Shown: positions 9,966 through 18,407 of the stretch, one piece after another
How positions within the stretch are numbered: the first letter of the stretch is position 1
Layout: each line of letters starts with the position of its first letter
Assembly: GCF_001904725.1 (NCBI RefSeq)
Contig: NZ_MRCE01000001.1
Location: 190,928-254,927, forward strand
Reading direction: 5' to 3'
Length of the DNA: 64,000 bases
DNA from: Phormidium ambiguum IAM M-71
Lineage (GTDB): Bacteria; Cyanobacteriota; Cyanobacteriia; Cyanobacteriales; Aerosakkonemataceae
The notes under the pieces: model-generated
Told to the model about the DNA's origin: nothing
Seen by the model: the letters and a program-made list of their open reading frames with translations, nothing else
Database searches by the model: none
Translations under genes and position numbers: made by a program

Positions 9966-11660
9966 TTATTGTCTCACTGGAAGATAATTTGCAAACAGTA
10001 GTCTCAATGCAATTTCTTGTGCTGCTGGAATCTGCCCAAAGGAACACACACAAGGTATTTCCGCAGGTAGAAAAGGAAGGAATTGATTTTTGATATACGG
10101 AGATCCATAAATTACCAAAGCTTGCAGTTCACCGTTGGTTAACAATGTTTTAAACCAATCTTCAACTACCTGTGTCAGACCTGCACTACCGCGAAATGGA
10201 TTGCCACGCAGAAAGATTTGCAGCAGTGTTGGTTGTAGAGCCTCGCTGCCAGAAGTTCCAGGCAAATTGCTTCGGGAATCGCCTAACTGCGTCCGATAAC
10301 CTAATTGTTGAGGAATCGTCACCGCCGGAGCTTGGCGAGAAAGATACTTACAATCCAAAAGGTCATCCACCAGGATTAAGTTTCGTAAATTAATCAGGTT
10401 TTCTGTTGGTAAAGGCAGAGATCCAAAAACCTGATTTGAGTCTCGCAGAATATTTTCTACCGTCTCGAAAGCATCAGGTTGAGCAATTTGGTAGAAGGTA
10501 CTGGGTACTGGGTACTGGGTACTGGGGAAGTTTTGAGTTTTGAGTTTTAAGTTTTGAGTTAGGAACTTCTTCTCCCCTGCCCCTCTGCTCCCCTGCTCCC
10601 CTGCCCCCCTGCCCCCCTGCACTTTCCTCTTCGCTTGCCAAATGCGCTCGACAGAGGCGCGAATCCTTTCTGCGGGGATGCGTCCAGAGGTGACGGCATC
10701 GTAGATAGCTTGAATGGCGGCTTCTGCATCCACAGGCATTAACAAAATATCCACGCCAGCTTCTACAGCTAAGACGGCGGTTTCTTCGGCACCGTAGCGG
10801 CTGGTGATTGCGCCCATAATTAAAGCGTCGGTGACTATTAAACCCTCGAATCCTAACTTGTGGCGTAATTGCTCGGTCAGAATTTTGTGAGACAGGGTGG
10901 CTGGGAGGTGTTCATCCCATGCGGGAATTAACAGATGGGCGCTCATGACGGCATCTACGCCTGTGGCGATCGCACTAACGAAAGGCGCTAACTCAACTTC
11001 TGCTAATCTTTGTTCTGAGTGGGGAATTAGCGGTAATTCTAAATGGGAATCTACAGCCGTATCGCCATGTCCGGGAAAATGCTTAGCTGTAGTTAAAGCT
11101 GGGTAATTTTTCGCACCTTTGATAAAAGCAGCCCCTAATTGACTGACAATTTCTGGAGTTTCCCCAAAAGCGCGGATGTTAATCACTGGATTATCAGGAT
11201 TATTATTCACATCCACGACAGGGGCGAGTATCCAATTAATGCCAACGGCTAACGCTTCTTGAGCAATAATTGCCCCCATTTGTTCGGCGTATTGTAAAGC
11301 TCGATCGAGGTTTTTTTCGGCAACTGCACCAATAGCCATTGGTGGCGGGAACCAAGTGGCGCTGGAAAAACGTTGACCTACACCTTCTTCAATATCAGCG
11401 GCGACGAGGAGGGGGATTTTTGCCCAGCTTTGTAATTGTTGCGATCGCAAAGCTAATTCCGCCGCACTTCCACCGAGCAAAATCACACCACCAACACCCA
11501 CATCAGAAATTAAATGTTGGAGTTTGGCGGCGGGAGGTTCCCATTGGGGATACTTGATTTCATGGTCGAACAGATAGCCGGAAGCTCGGACTACGATCAT
11601 TTGGGCTACCTGTTCTTTTAAGGAAAGAGTATCAATTTCGGGTAAGTGAGAAGATTTCAA
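9966..11660 (-). CDS. Glycoside hydrolase family 3 (NagZ-like)
   Basis: A 564-residue GH3 enzyme, most like beta-N-acetylhexosaminidases that trim GlcNAc from peptidoglycan fragments. The NagZ-type signature [14 protein letters not shown] (193-206) carries the catalytic His, and the nucleophile is Asp278 in [10 protein letters not shown]-terminal domain (about 390-564) extends beyond minimal NagZ. Residues 347-389 are low complexity and are the translation of intergenic-type repeats (10494-10622). The start codon overlaps the rbfA stop by 4 nt, so translation is probably coupled. No signal peptide is evident. The GlcNAc-processing theme matches the PTS/NagB pair 18 kb away, but a link is only inference. 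Confidence 0.88.
   Translation of the reverse strand: MKSSHLPEIDTLSLKEQVAQMIVVRASGYLFDHEIKYPQWEPPAAKLQHLISDVGVGGVILLGGSAAELALRSQQLQSWAKIPLLVAADIEEGVGQRFSSATWFPPPMAIGAVAEKNLDRALQYAEQMGAIIAQEALAVGINWILAPVVDVNNNPDNPVINIRAFGETPEIVSQLGAAFIKGAKNYPALTTAKHFPGHGDTAVDSHLELPLIPHSEQRLAEVELAPFVSAIATGVDAVMSAHLLIPAWDEHLPATLSHKILTEQLRHKLGFEGLIVTDALIMGAITSRYGAEETAVLAVEAGVDILLMPVDAEAAIQAIYDAVTSGRIPAERIRASVERIWQAKRKVQGGRGAGEQGSRGAGEKKFLTQNLKLKTQNFPSTQYPVPSTFYQIAQPDAFETVENILRDSNQVFGSLPLPTENLINLRNLILVDDLLDCKYLSRQAPAVTIPQQLGYRTQLGDSRSNLPGTSGSEALQPTLLQIFLRGNPFRGSAGLTQVVEDWFKTLLTNGELQALVIYGSPYIKNQFLPFLPAEIPCVCSFGQIPAAQEIALRLLFANYLPVRQ
10494..10622. repeat. Short tandem repeats inserted in a coding region
   Basis: Within the GH3 gene lie tandem GGTACTG units (10498-10525), then the AACTCAAAACT/AAAACTTAAA unit (10530-10560), then repeated CCCCTGC units (10573-10620). 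The same units occur between genes elsewhere in this window (37690-37750, 39427-39600). The insertion keeps the reading frame. Confidence 0.85.
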
Positions 11661-12097
11661 GCTTCTTCTTCCTCTTCTTCTGCCGAAACGACATAATCTT
11701 CGTAATTATCTTCGTCTTCTGAGTCGGAGAGGTTTTCCGCTGGTCGATCTTGACTGATCTGATTGATCAAGGACAAAATGCGATCGCCTCTTTCTAAAGA
11801 ACGATCTTCGACAAACAATACTTCTGGAGTCCGACGCAGACGCACTCTTTGACCTAACTCACTGCGAACATAACCAGTTGCAGCTTTTAGTCCAGCCATT
11901 GTTTCCGCTTTTGCTTCTTCCGAACCGTAGATACTGACAAAGATTTTCGCGTGTTGCAGGTCGCCAGAAACGTCAACATCTGTAACGCTGACCATTCCTG
12001 CCCCAACACGATCGTCTTTAATGCCGTTTAACAGCATCAGACTGACTTCCCGTTTAATTAATGCGCCCACGCGGGAAACCCGACGACTGGTAGCCAT
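11657..12097 (-). CDS. rbfA: 30S ribosome-binding factor RbfA
   Basis: A 146-residue RbfA, a KH-like factor that binds the 30S subunit during maturation of the 16S rRNA 5' end and in cold adaptation. The N-terminus [18 protein letters not shown], the [22 protein letters not shown] core and the [21 protein letters not shown] segment are characteristic. The last 25 residues are very acidic (ending EEEEEEA), longer than in enteric RbfA. It is first in a two-gene unit, overlapping the GH3 start by 4 nt. The ycf33-like gene lies 49 bp upstream on the same strand. Confidence 0.95.
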   Translation of the reverse strand: MATSRRVSRVGALIKREVSLMLLNGIKDDRVGAGMVSVTDVDVSGDLQHAKIFVSIYGSEEAKAETMAGLKAATGYVRSELGQRVRLRRTPEVLFVEDRSLERGDRILSLINQISQDRPAENLSDSEDEDNYEDYVVSAEEEEEEA

Positions 12098-12146
12098 AGT
12101 AATCTGCTGCCTTCAAGACAGAATGAGTAATGCTTTACAATCCTAG

Positions 12147-12353
12147 CTAAACCGAACTCAAGCCTAGCATCGCTCTCAAGGTTAAAGTGACAAAAGTTAA
12201 GGCTGCCACAAAAAAGCCCACAAGTGCGATCGCAGTTACAGGACGCTTGAATAATGGCGCTAACCACCCAAAGGTATTCAGGATTACGCCTAAAATGATG
12301 GTTACAAAATAACGCGGGTAACGAGAGATATTCTCCCAAAATCCTTCAAACAT
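12147..12353 (-). CDS. ycf33: DUF751 / Ycf33-like membrane protein
   Basis: A 68-residue protein with two hydrophobic helices (about 14-32 and 41-60) and the motif FWENISRYPRYF at the N-terminus. This matches DUF751, the family containing plastid Ycf33, known only from phototrophs and of unknown function. It is probably a thylakoid or plasma membrane protein. It lies directly upstream of rbfA on the same strand and may share its transcript. Confidence 0.82.
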   Translation of the reverse strand: MFEGFWENISRYPRYFVTIILGVILNTFGWLAPLFKRPVTAIALVGFFVAALTFVTLTLRAMLGLSSV

Positions 12354-12523
12354 TGGTCAACAACCTAATTGAGCGGTTTAGAAAGACTGCTTTTCTACTG
12401 GTAACATTTATCAGCTAGTTTAGACAAGTGTGTGAAAGCATTTTTCGCTACCAACTCAACCGTACTGAAAGCACAGAAGTAATTTTTTCCTATTGTCTGT
12501 AGGGCATTCCAGAAAATCAAAGC

Positions 12524-13369
12524 TTATTCATCGACAAAGCGATCGTAAATCACCGCAAATTCTTGATGTAAATCTCCAAATAACTCAAGAATTTGTGGGT
12601 CAAAGTGTTCCGGTTTAGTCCTACCATCACCTTTAAGTATAATATCTAAGGTTTTTTCGTGATCGAAAGCCGATTTATATGGGCGCTTACTGCGAAGTGC
12701 ATCATACACATCTGCCACCATAACAATCCTACCTACTAAAGGAATTTCTTCAGCTTTTAATTCTTGAGGATAACCAGTTCCATCCCATTTTTCATGATGA
12801 TTTAGTGCAATATCTCTACCCATTTGTAATAGTTTGGAATCTGAACCTTCTAACAAACTAGCACCAATTTTAGGATGTAACATCATCACTTCTCTTTCTG
12901 TAGCATTTAATGATCCAGGTTTTAATAAAATGGCATCAGGTATACCAATTTTTCCAATGTCGTGCATGGTTGCTGCTTTAGCTAATAGTTCCGCATCATC
13001 AAAATTCCATCCCAAATTTATAGCGATCAATTTAGAATATTGGCTAAGTCTTTGAATATGATTTCCTGTTTCTTCATCTTTGTATTTAGACGCAAGACCT
13101 AATCGAAAAACCATGTCACAATAAGCATTTTCTAATTGCTCAGTTTTTTGTTTGCTAGCTGCTATAACAATTTTTAAATCTTTAGCGTAGGCTTGCAATT
13201 GTGAATTTACTTCTACAAATTTTTGATGGCTTTGTTTTTCGGATTTATGTAGTAAATTTAAATCTTGAGCATATTTTACTAATTGGACATTAGCAGCTAT
13301 TAATTGCCTTTTAATCTCTGTACAAGGTTTTAAGGCTTGGTCAATTGTAGATTGCAAAAATTCGTTCAT
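12524..13369 (-). CDS. HD-GYP domain phosphodiesterase
   Basis: A 281-residue protein: an N-terminal coiled coil (about 1-85), then an HD-GYP domain with the metal motif MHDIGKIG and the HHEKWDGTGYP signature, and the R-P-Y-K-x-A-F segment. HD-GYP enzymes hydrolyse cyclic di-GMP, and the key residues are intact. The start codon overlaps the upstream receiver stop by 4 nt (ATGA), so the receiver and the output enzyme are made together as a split version of the common receiver-HD-GYP fusion. Confidence 0.93.
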   Translation of the reverse strand: MNEFLQSTIDQALKPCTEIKRQLIAANVQLVKYAQDLNLLHKSEKQSHQKFVEVNSQLQAYAKDLKIVIAASKQKTEQLENAYCDMVFRLGLASKYKDEETGNHIQRLSQYSKLIAINLGWNFDDAELLAKAATMHDIGKIGIPDAILLKPGSLNATEREVMMLHPKIGASLLEGSDSKLLQMGRDIALNHHEKWDGTGYPQELKAEEIPLVGRIVMVADVYDALRSKRPYKSAFDHEKTLDIILKGDGRTKPEHFDPQILELFGDLHQEFAVIYDRFVDE

Positions 13370-13731
13370 GAGAGGATCTCCTCCACTAAATTAATTAATT
13401 CTAAGGGACTAAATGGTTTTACTAAATAATGGTTGACTCCAGCTGCTTTACCAATTTCAATATCTCGCTGATGAGTTCTAGCAGTTAACATAATGATTGG
13501 TCGATCGCTAAATTTGGGATTCGCCCGCAATTTTTTACAAACAGTTAGCCCATCAATTTCTGGCATCATCATATCTAGCAAAAATAAGTCAGGATTTACT
13601 TGTTCTGCAAGTTTTAGCGTCTCTCTTCCATCTTCTGCTTCATAAATTTTATAACTCTCATCTTCTAATGTAGTACGCACCAACAATCTTAATGGCAATT
13701 CATCGTCTGCTATTAGAATGGTTTTTGTCAT
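13366..13731 (-). CDS. Response regulator receiver protein
   Basis: A 121-residue stand-alone CheY-like receiver with the acidic pocket (ADDE near the N-terminus), the phospho-Asp in LFLLDMMMPEIDG, the Thr in MLTART and the Lys in LVKPFSP. It has no output domain. The next gene encodes an HD-GYP enzyme with 4-nt overlap, so it most likely controls that enzyme. Its histidine kinase is not evident nearby. Confidence 0.93.
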   Translation of the reverse strand: MTKTILIADDELPLRLLVRTTLEDESYKIYEAEDGRETLKLAEQVNPDLFLLDMMMPEIDGLTVCKKLRANPKFSDRPIIMLTARTHQRDIEIGKAAGVNHYLVKPFSPLELINLVEEILS

Positions 13732-14237
13732 TCAACTTTCCTTAAACTAGTAGATGTATAATCTAATCATTCATCAAAAAGCTTTGATAGAAAATTATCA
13801 GATTTCTGATTTTGTAAAACAAAAACTATATATAAAAATAACATAATTGTAACTTATGGTACAATGATCATAAAGAATATTATATTAATATTAAATATTT
13901 AAGATTTATTGTTACATTTTTGGCGATTTAACTTTAAAAACCGCTGTATAAATTCACTTTTGTTAGTATTTGTTAAAATCTTCACTTTCAGCCTCAAGCA
14001 CTGGCGAAAATTTGCTTACCCCTATAATTACGATCAATTTAAGAAACGAAGCTCAATAATTTGGTAGTAAAAATAGCCTTAGTTGTTTTGGAGGCTGCTG
14101 GAATCACCGGAAATTTTCTAACTTTAAGCGTCTAGAACTACTGATGTATTTTACATAACGGAAATTTTGCCAACATATTATTCATAATCGAGAAAAACCT
14201 CTTTAAAATCGGGAAATAGTGAACTATAAAATTTCAA
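13732..14237. other. AT-rich intergenic region between divergent genes
   Basis: About 500 bp between the leftward receiver gene and the rightward transporter gene, so both promoters must lie here. It is strongly AT-rich, with no clear coding sequence, RNA or repeat. Confidence 0.5.
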
Positions 14238-15182
14238 ATGAACAACCCAGGAATTAAACTTCTGGAACTATATCTTTCCCTCTCAGGAGGTGTCCTCTTG
14301 GGGTGGCTTCTTGGACGCATCCTTCCCAAACAATCACCGATTTACTTAGGAAAATTTCTGTTTTGGATTGGTGTGCCTATGGGGATTTTAGGTTTTTTAC
14401 GTCGTACCAATCTATCAGGCGCTATATGGATTGCACCTTTAGTTTCATGGGCAGCAATTTTGTTAGGAGCCGGACTAGCTTGGACTTGGCTAAAAATTAA
14501 TCAACGCTGGGGAAAGTTGTCCGAAAATACCAGAAAAAAACCAAATCAAGGAAGCTTTATCTTAGCTTCGATGGTTGGAAATACAGGTTATTTAGGATAT
14601 CCTGTTACCCTTGCTTTATTGGGACAACAATATTTTGGTTGGGCATTATTTTATGACCTTTTAGGTAGTACGATCGGTACTTATGGTTTTGGTGTTGCTT
14701 TAGCTGCGCGTTTTGGTATGGGAGTTACCAGTTATAAACAAATTGCTATTGCAGTAGTTAAAAATCCTGCTTTGTGGAGTTTAAGTTTCGGACTTACTTC
14801 TCGAAAAATACCGTTACCTGATGCTGTCGAGCTAGTTTTACAAATTATTGCTTGGACAGTAATTGGCTTGTCTTTAATACTTATCGGGATGCGGTTAAGT
14901 TTACTAAGTTCGATGCGGGGATTATCACAAATTTCCGTGAGTTTGTGCATCAAAATGCTCTTAGTTCCGCTAGTTTTAGGTATTGCTTTAACAATGCTGG
15001 GGATAACTGGTTCTCCCCGGCTTGTTATGGTGTTACAAATGTCCATGCCACCAGCTTTTGCTACTTTGATTTTAGCGGAAGCTTATAATCTCGATCGGGA
15101 ATTAGCCGTAACCGGAATCGCCCTTGGTTGTGCAGGACTTTTCTTCACTTTACCCTTGTGGCTTTGGCTGTTTGGAGTTTAA
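14238..15182 (+). CDS. AEC family transporter
   Basis: A 314-residue polytopic membrane protein with about ten hydrophobic helices and the two-bundle pattern of the auxin efflux carrier (AEC) family: an NPG-containing start, MVGNTGYLGYPV in the first bundle and MPPAFATLILAEAYNLD near the end. Bacterial members move organic anions or amino-acid-like solutes; the substrate here is unknown. The last 33 bp overlap the convergent phosphoribosyltransferase gene on the opposite strand. Confidence 0.88.
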   Translation: MNNPGIKLLELYLSLSGGVLLGWLLGRILPKQSPIYLGKFLFWIGVPMGILGFLRRTNLSGAIWIAPLVSWAAILLGAGLAWTWLKINQRWGKLSENTRKKPNQGSFILASMVGNTGYLGYPVTLALLGQQYFGWALFYDLLGSTIGTYGFGVALAARFGMGVTSYKQIAIAVVKNPALWSLSFGLTSRKIPLPDAVELVLQIIAWTVIGLSLILIGMRLSLLSSMRGLSQISVSLCIKMLLVPLVLGIALTMLGITGSPRLVMVLQMSMPPAFATLILAEAYNLDRELAVTGIALGCAGLFFTLPLWLWLFGV

Positions 15183-15695
15183 ATCACCACTATAATTGGC
15201 AACTAATTCCGCCAAATTCATATCTTCGTAAAGTTCAAACGGTTGATGTACCCAAGGGTTATCTGCTAAATAATCTACATAATAATCGGGTGCAACTACA
15301 GAACACTCCTTATACCAAAGTACGGCAGTGCGAATTTCTTGCACTTGTTCGGGAAAATTTTCTTTCAACCAAATCACACTTTGTTCTAAAGTCACTCCAG
15401 AATCAACTAAGTCATCAACTAGCAAAATATGGCTACCTAATTCAGGTGTAGTCATGGTGATGTGACTGGAAAAAGTGAGATCGCCGCGCACTCGATTTTC
15501 CAAACCACCATAAGAGCTAGCTGCTAAAATCGCTAAGGGTAAGCGATAAATGCGTGAAAGCGTGTCTCCAATTCGCAGTCCACCCCTAGCAAGGCAGACA
15601 ATTTGATTAAATTCCCAGTTGGACTGATAGATTTTTACAGCCAACTTTTCAATGTTTGTGTGGTAATCGGACCAAGAAACGTAAAGATCGGACAT
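15150..15695 (-). CDS. Phosphoribosyltransferase
   Basis: A 181-residue type I phosphoribosyltransferase. The PRPP-binding signature is HILLVDDLVDSGVTL, and CLARGGLRIGD forms the pyrophosphate loop. The overall pattern fits purine (hypoxanthine/guanine/xanthine) salvage enzymes. ATG 15695 (MSDLYVSW) is preferred over an in-frame start 14 codons upstream because the family normally begins here. It is convergent with, and overlaps, the AEC transporter gene by 33 bp. Confidence 0.88.
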   Translation of the reverse strand: MSDLYVSWSDYHTNIEKLAVKIYQSNWEFNQIVCLARGGLRIGDTLSRIYRLPLAILAASSYGGLENRVRGDLTFSSHITMTTPELGSHILLVDDLVDSGVTLEQSVIWLKENFPEQVQEIRTAVLWYKECSVVAPDYYVDYLADNPWVHQPFELYEDMNLAELVANYSGDLNSKQPKPQG

Positions 15696-15758
15696 ATTAA
15701 GAGTAATTTCGGATATTAAAAATAATACTCTACCCAAATTTGGATAATATAGCTTTGC

Positions 15759-16649
15759 TTAAAGTAACCCTAATGTTTTGAGGCTGCGACGAGTAATTTC
15801 TAATCGTTTAGGGGCATCATTAACACTAGACATAGCTAGATTTGTGGCAAAGAAATAAACGTTATTATTTTGTTGTAAGTAGCCGACAAACCAGCCAACA
15901 TTCGGGTTAACACTGTTAGCCCATCCGGTTTTTCCCCGCAGAGTGTATGTGGGTGTGCGCTCGACAATCATGATATCTTTGACTAAATCGAGCGTGCGTT
16001 CTGAAAAGGGAAGCTCGTTGCTTTCTAGTCGCCGTAAAAATTCGATTTGTTGTTTGGGTGTAATTTGTAAGGGGCCTCTTAACCAAAAACGATCGATATC
16101 TTCTGCTGTACCAATTTGGCGATTACCATATCCTACTCGATCGATAAATTGTTTCATTTGTTGATAACCGATTTTTCGAGCTAAAACTTGGTAAAACCAA
16201 ACTGTGGAATCTTTAAATGCTTGGCGTAAATTTGTGTCTCGATTCCAAGCGGGTATTTCGCGTTTAATCCCATCCCAAGTTAAAATGGCAACGTCATCTT
16301 TAATTACACCTGTTTCGAGTGCTACTAATGAGTTAAAAATTTTGAATGTGGAGGCTGGTAAAAAGGCAGTTGTGTTTTGAGATTGATTGTGTTCGTAAAA
16401 GCGATCGTTATTCTTATCGTAAATTACAATTGAGCCATCAACACCTAAGTCTTGGAATGATTGTCTTAAATCAATCTGTTGGGCAATATTTTGGTTTGAT
16501 GATATTGAATTGGTAAACAATTGTTGAGAGTATAAAGGCATTTTATATCCACTAAAAATGAGTACGATCGTGCAAGTTATAAGCATTGTTATGATTGTCA
16601 GAAAACTTGGGTAAAGTTTTTGTCGCAATGTGCGGATAATTGACCGCAT
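15759..16649 (-). CDS. Class D beta-lactamase-like penicillin-binding protein
   Basis: A 296-residue secreted or anchored enzyme with an N-terminal hydrophobic segment (15-34). All class D motifs are present: STFK (100-103) with the acylated Ser100, STV (148-150), YGN (174-176), a WLRGPLQIT segment (189-197) and KTG (240-242). This is the OXA-type fold, which hydrolyses beta-lactams; some relatives are instead sensors or transpeptidase-like. The activity spectrum cannot be read from sequence. No mobile element is adjacent, which suggests a native chromosomal gene. Confidence 0.88.
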   Translation of the reverse strand: MRSIIRTLRQKLYPSFLTIITMLITCTIVLIFSGYKMPLYSQQLFTNSISSNQNIAQQIDLRQSFQDLGVDGSIVIYDKNNDRFYEHNQSQNTTAFLPASTFKIFNSLVALETGVIKDDVAILTWDGIKREIPAWNRDTNLRQAFKDSTVWFYQVLARKIGYQQMKQFIDRVGYGNRQIGTAEDIDRFWLRGPLQITPKQQIEFLRRLESNELPFSERTLDLVKDIMIVERTPTYTLRGKTGWANSVNPNVGWFVGYLQQNNNVYFFATNLAMSSVNDAPKRLEITRRSLKTLGLL

Positions 16650-16732
16650 AAATTATCTCCTCACTTTAGTAATTTTATTGTAAGATTTTATCGCTGAAGC
16701 GCAATAACGTACTTTTAGAGTAAATTTAAGTG

Positions 16733-18169
16733 ATGCAAAACCCATCGAACAATTTTGCGAATGAAAACCCAGAAGATGAAAAGCTGAATTTTAGCACTAA
16801 ACTCGCTTTTGGTGCAGGTGATGCGGGTGCAGCGATTACAGCTAATATTGGAGTATTCTTTACGGCGATTTTTTTGACGGATGTAGCTGGTTTAGATCCT
16901 GGTTTAGCGGGTTGGGTGTTGTTGGTTGGTAAAATTTGGGATGCGATTAACGATCCAATTGTCGGGGTACTTAGCGATCGAACTAAGTCTAGATGGGGTA
17001 GGCGATTACCTTGGATAATTTATGGGGCGATTCCGTTTGGAATTACGTTTTTTTTACAATGGATTGTGCCGAATTTTGGTGGTAATCAATGGGCGTTGTT
17101 TTGGTATTACGTAATAGTTTCGATTTTTTTTAATGCGTTTTATACAGTAGTTAATTTACCTTATACGGCGCTAACTCCAGAATTAACTTCAGATTATGAT
17201 GAACGCACTAAGTTAAATAGTTACCGCTTTGGTTTTTCGATTGGTGGCAGCATTCTTTCTTTGGTTATTGTGCTGCTGATTCAGAATTTAATTCCTAACG
17301 ATCGCATCCAGCAATATTTATTAGTTGGTTTAGTTTGTGCGGTAATTTCAGTTTTACCAATGTATTGGTGTGTTTGGGGAGTGCGCGATCGTGTTTTGGC
17401 GGTAGCTGCTAGACATCCAGAAATTGAAGAACCTGTTTCTCTACCTTTTTTGCAACAATTAAAAATTGTTTTAAATAATCGTCCATTTTTATATGTAATT
17501 GGTATCTATCTTTGTTCTTGGTTAGCTGTGCAATTAACAGCAGCAATTATTCCCTATTTCGTCGTTTCATGGATGCGATTACCCGATCCTTTTATTACTC
17601 AAGTAATTCTTGCTGTTCAAGTAACTGCATTAGTAATGTTATATGTGTGGAGTGCTGTTAGTCAACGAGTAGGAAAAAGAGGCGTTTATTTTATGGGCAT
17701 GGGTTTATGGATTATTGCCCAAGCTGGTTTATTTTTCTTACAACCAAATCAAGTACCTTTAATGTTTGTGTTAGCAGTTATGGCTGGCGTTGGAGTTTCT
17801 ACTGCTTATTTGATTCCTTGGTCAATGTTACCAGATGTGGTTGAATTAGATGAGTTAAAAACTGGGCAACGTAGAGAGGGAATTTATTATAGTTTTGTAG
17901 TATTGCTGCAAAAAGTTTGTTTAGCGATCGCAGTTTTCCTAGTTTTAAAAAGTTTAGATTGGGCAGGATATCTCAAACCAATAGCCAATAATCCGCCGCC
18001 TATTCAACCAGATTCAGTTTTGTGGGCTATTCGGCTTGCGATCGGCCCTTTGCCCACTTTAGCTTTAATTTTGGGTTTAATTTTGACCTATTTTTACCCA
18101 ATTACACGGGAAGTTCATGCAGAAATTTTACTCAAACTTAGAGAACGAAAATTGAGTGCCAGAGATTAG
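16733..18169 (+). CDS. MFS transporter, GPH (sugar:cation symporter) type
   Basis: A 478-residue membrane protein with about twelve helices. The N-terminal KLAFGAGDAGAAI and the loop DPIVGVLSDRTKSRWGRRLPW are diagnostic of the glycoside-pentoside-hexuronide:cation symporter branch (MelB-like), as is DELKTGQRREGIYYS in the C-terminal half. The substrate is unknown. The start is ATG 16733; a GTG one codon earlier is also possible. It is divergent from the beta-lactamase-like gene, with promoters in the roughly 80-bp gap. Confidence 0.88.
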   Translation: MQNPSNNFANENPEDEKLNFSTKLAFGAGDAGAAITANIGVFFTAIFLTDVAGLDPGLAGWVLLVGKIWDAINDPIVGVLSDRTKSRWGRRLPWIIYGAIPFGITFFLQWIVPNFGGNQWALFWYYVIVSIFFNAFYTVVNLPYTALTPELTSDYDERTKLNSYRFGFSIGGSILSLVIVLLIQNLIPNDRIQQYLLVGLVCAVISVLPMYWCVWGVRDRVLAVAARHPEIEEPVSLPFLQQLKIVLNNRPFLYVIGIYLCSWLAVQLTAAIIPYFVVSWMRLPDPFITQVILAVQVTALVMLYVWSAVSQRVGKRGVYFMGMGLWIIAQAGLFFLQPNQVPLMFVLAVMAGVGVSTAYLIPWSMLPDVVELDELKTGQRREGIYYSFVVLLQKVCLAIAVFLVLKSLDWAGYLKPIANNPPPIQPDSVLWAIRLAIGPLPTLALILGLILTYFYPITREVHAEILLKLRERKLSARD

Positions 18170-18244
18170 TTTAGGAATTAAAAATTTAAGGGCGGGTTTA
18201 GCAGATACAGGACTTACGCAAATTATGAGAATAAACACCAATTG

Positions 18245-18323
18245 TAGGGGCAATCCCCTTGTGGTTGCCCCTATACCTAGAGCCTTGCCTTAATCATTGC
18301 CCCTCCCCGTAGACGGGGAGGGG
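18245..18323. repeat. Two GC-rich hairpins of dispersed-repeat type
   Basis: TAGGGGCAA (18245-18253) pairs with TTGCCCCTA (18265-18273). A second perfect 11-bp stem, CCCCTCCCCGT (18300-18310) with ACGGGGAGGGG (18313-18323), has a 2-nt gap. They are far richer in G+C than the surroundings, lie between convergent genes and resemble common cyanobacterial dispersed repeats. They could also stop transcription from both sides. Confidence 0.65.
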
Positions 18324-18407
18324 TTTGGGGTGGGGTTCATTCAGCCCGTCTTCATAGAGAATTGCCATAAAACAAAACCCATCCCTACACAGTTTTCTTT
18401 TTTTTCT

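Noticed and set aside
11339..11557. Plus-strand open frames opposite the GH3 gene
   Set aside because: Antisense to the conserved catalytic domain with no independent support.
12058..12339. Open frame of 93 codons on the minus strand overlapping the ycf33-like gene and the rbfA start
   Set aside because: It lies in another frame of two well-supported genes and resembles no family; DUF751 and RbfA explain the DNA.
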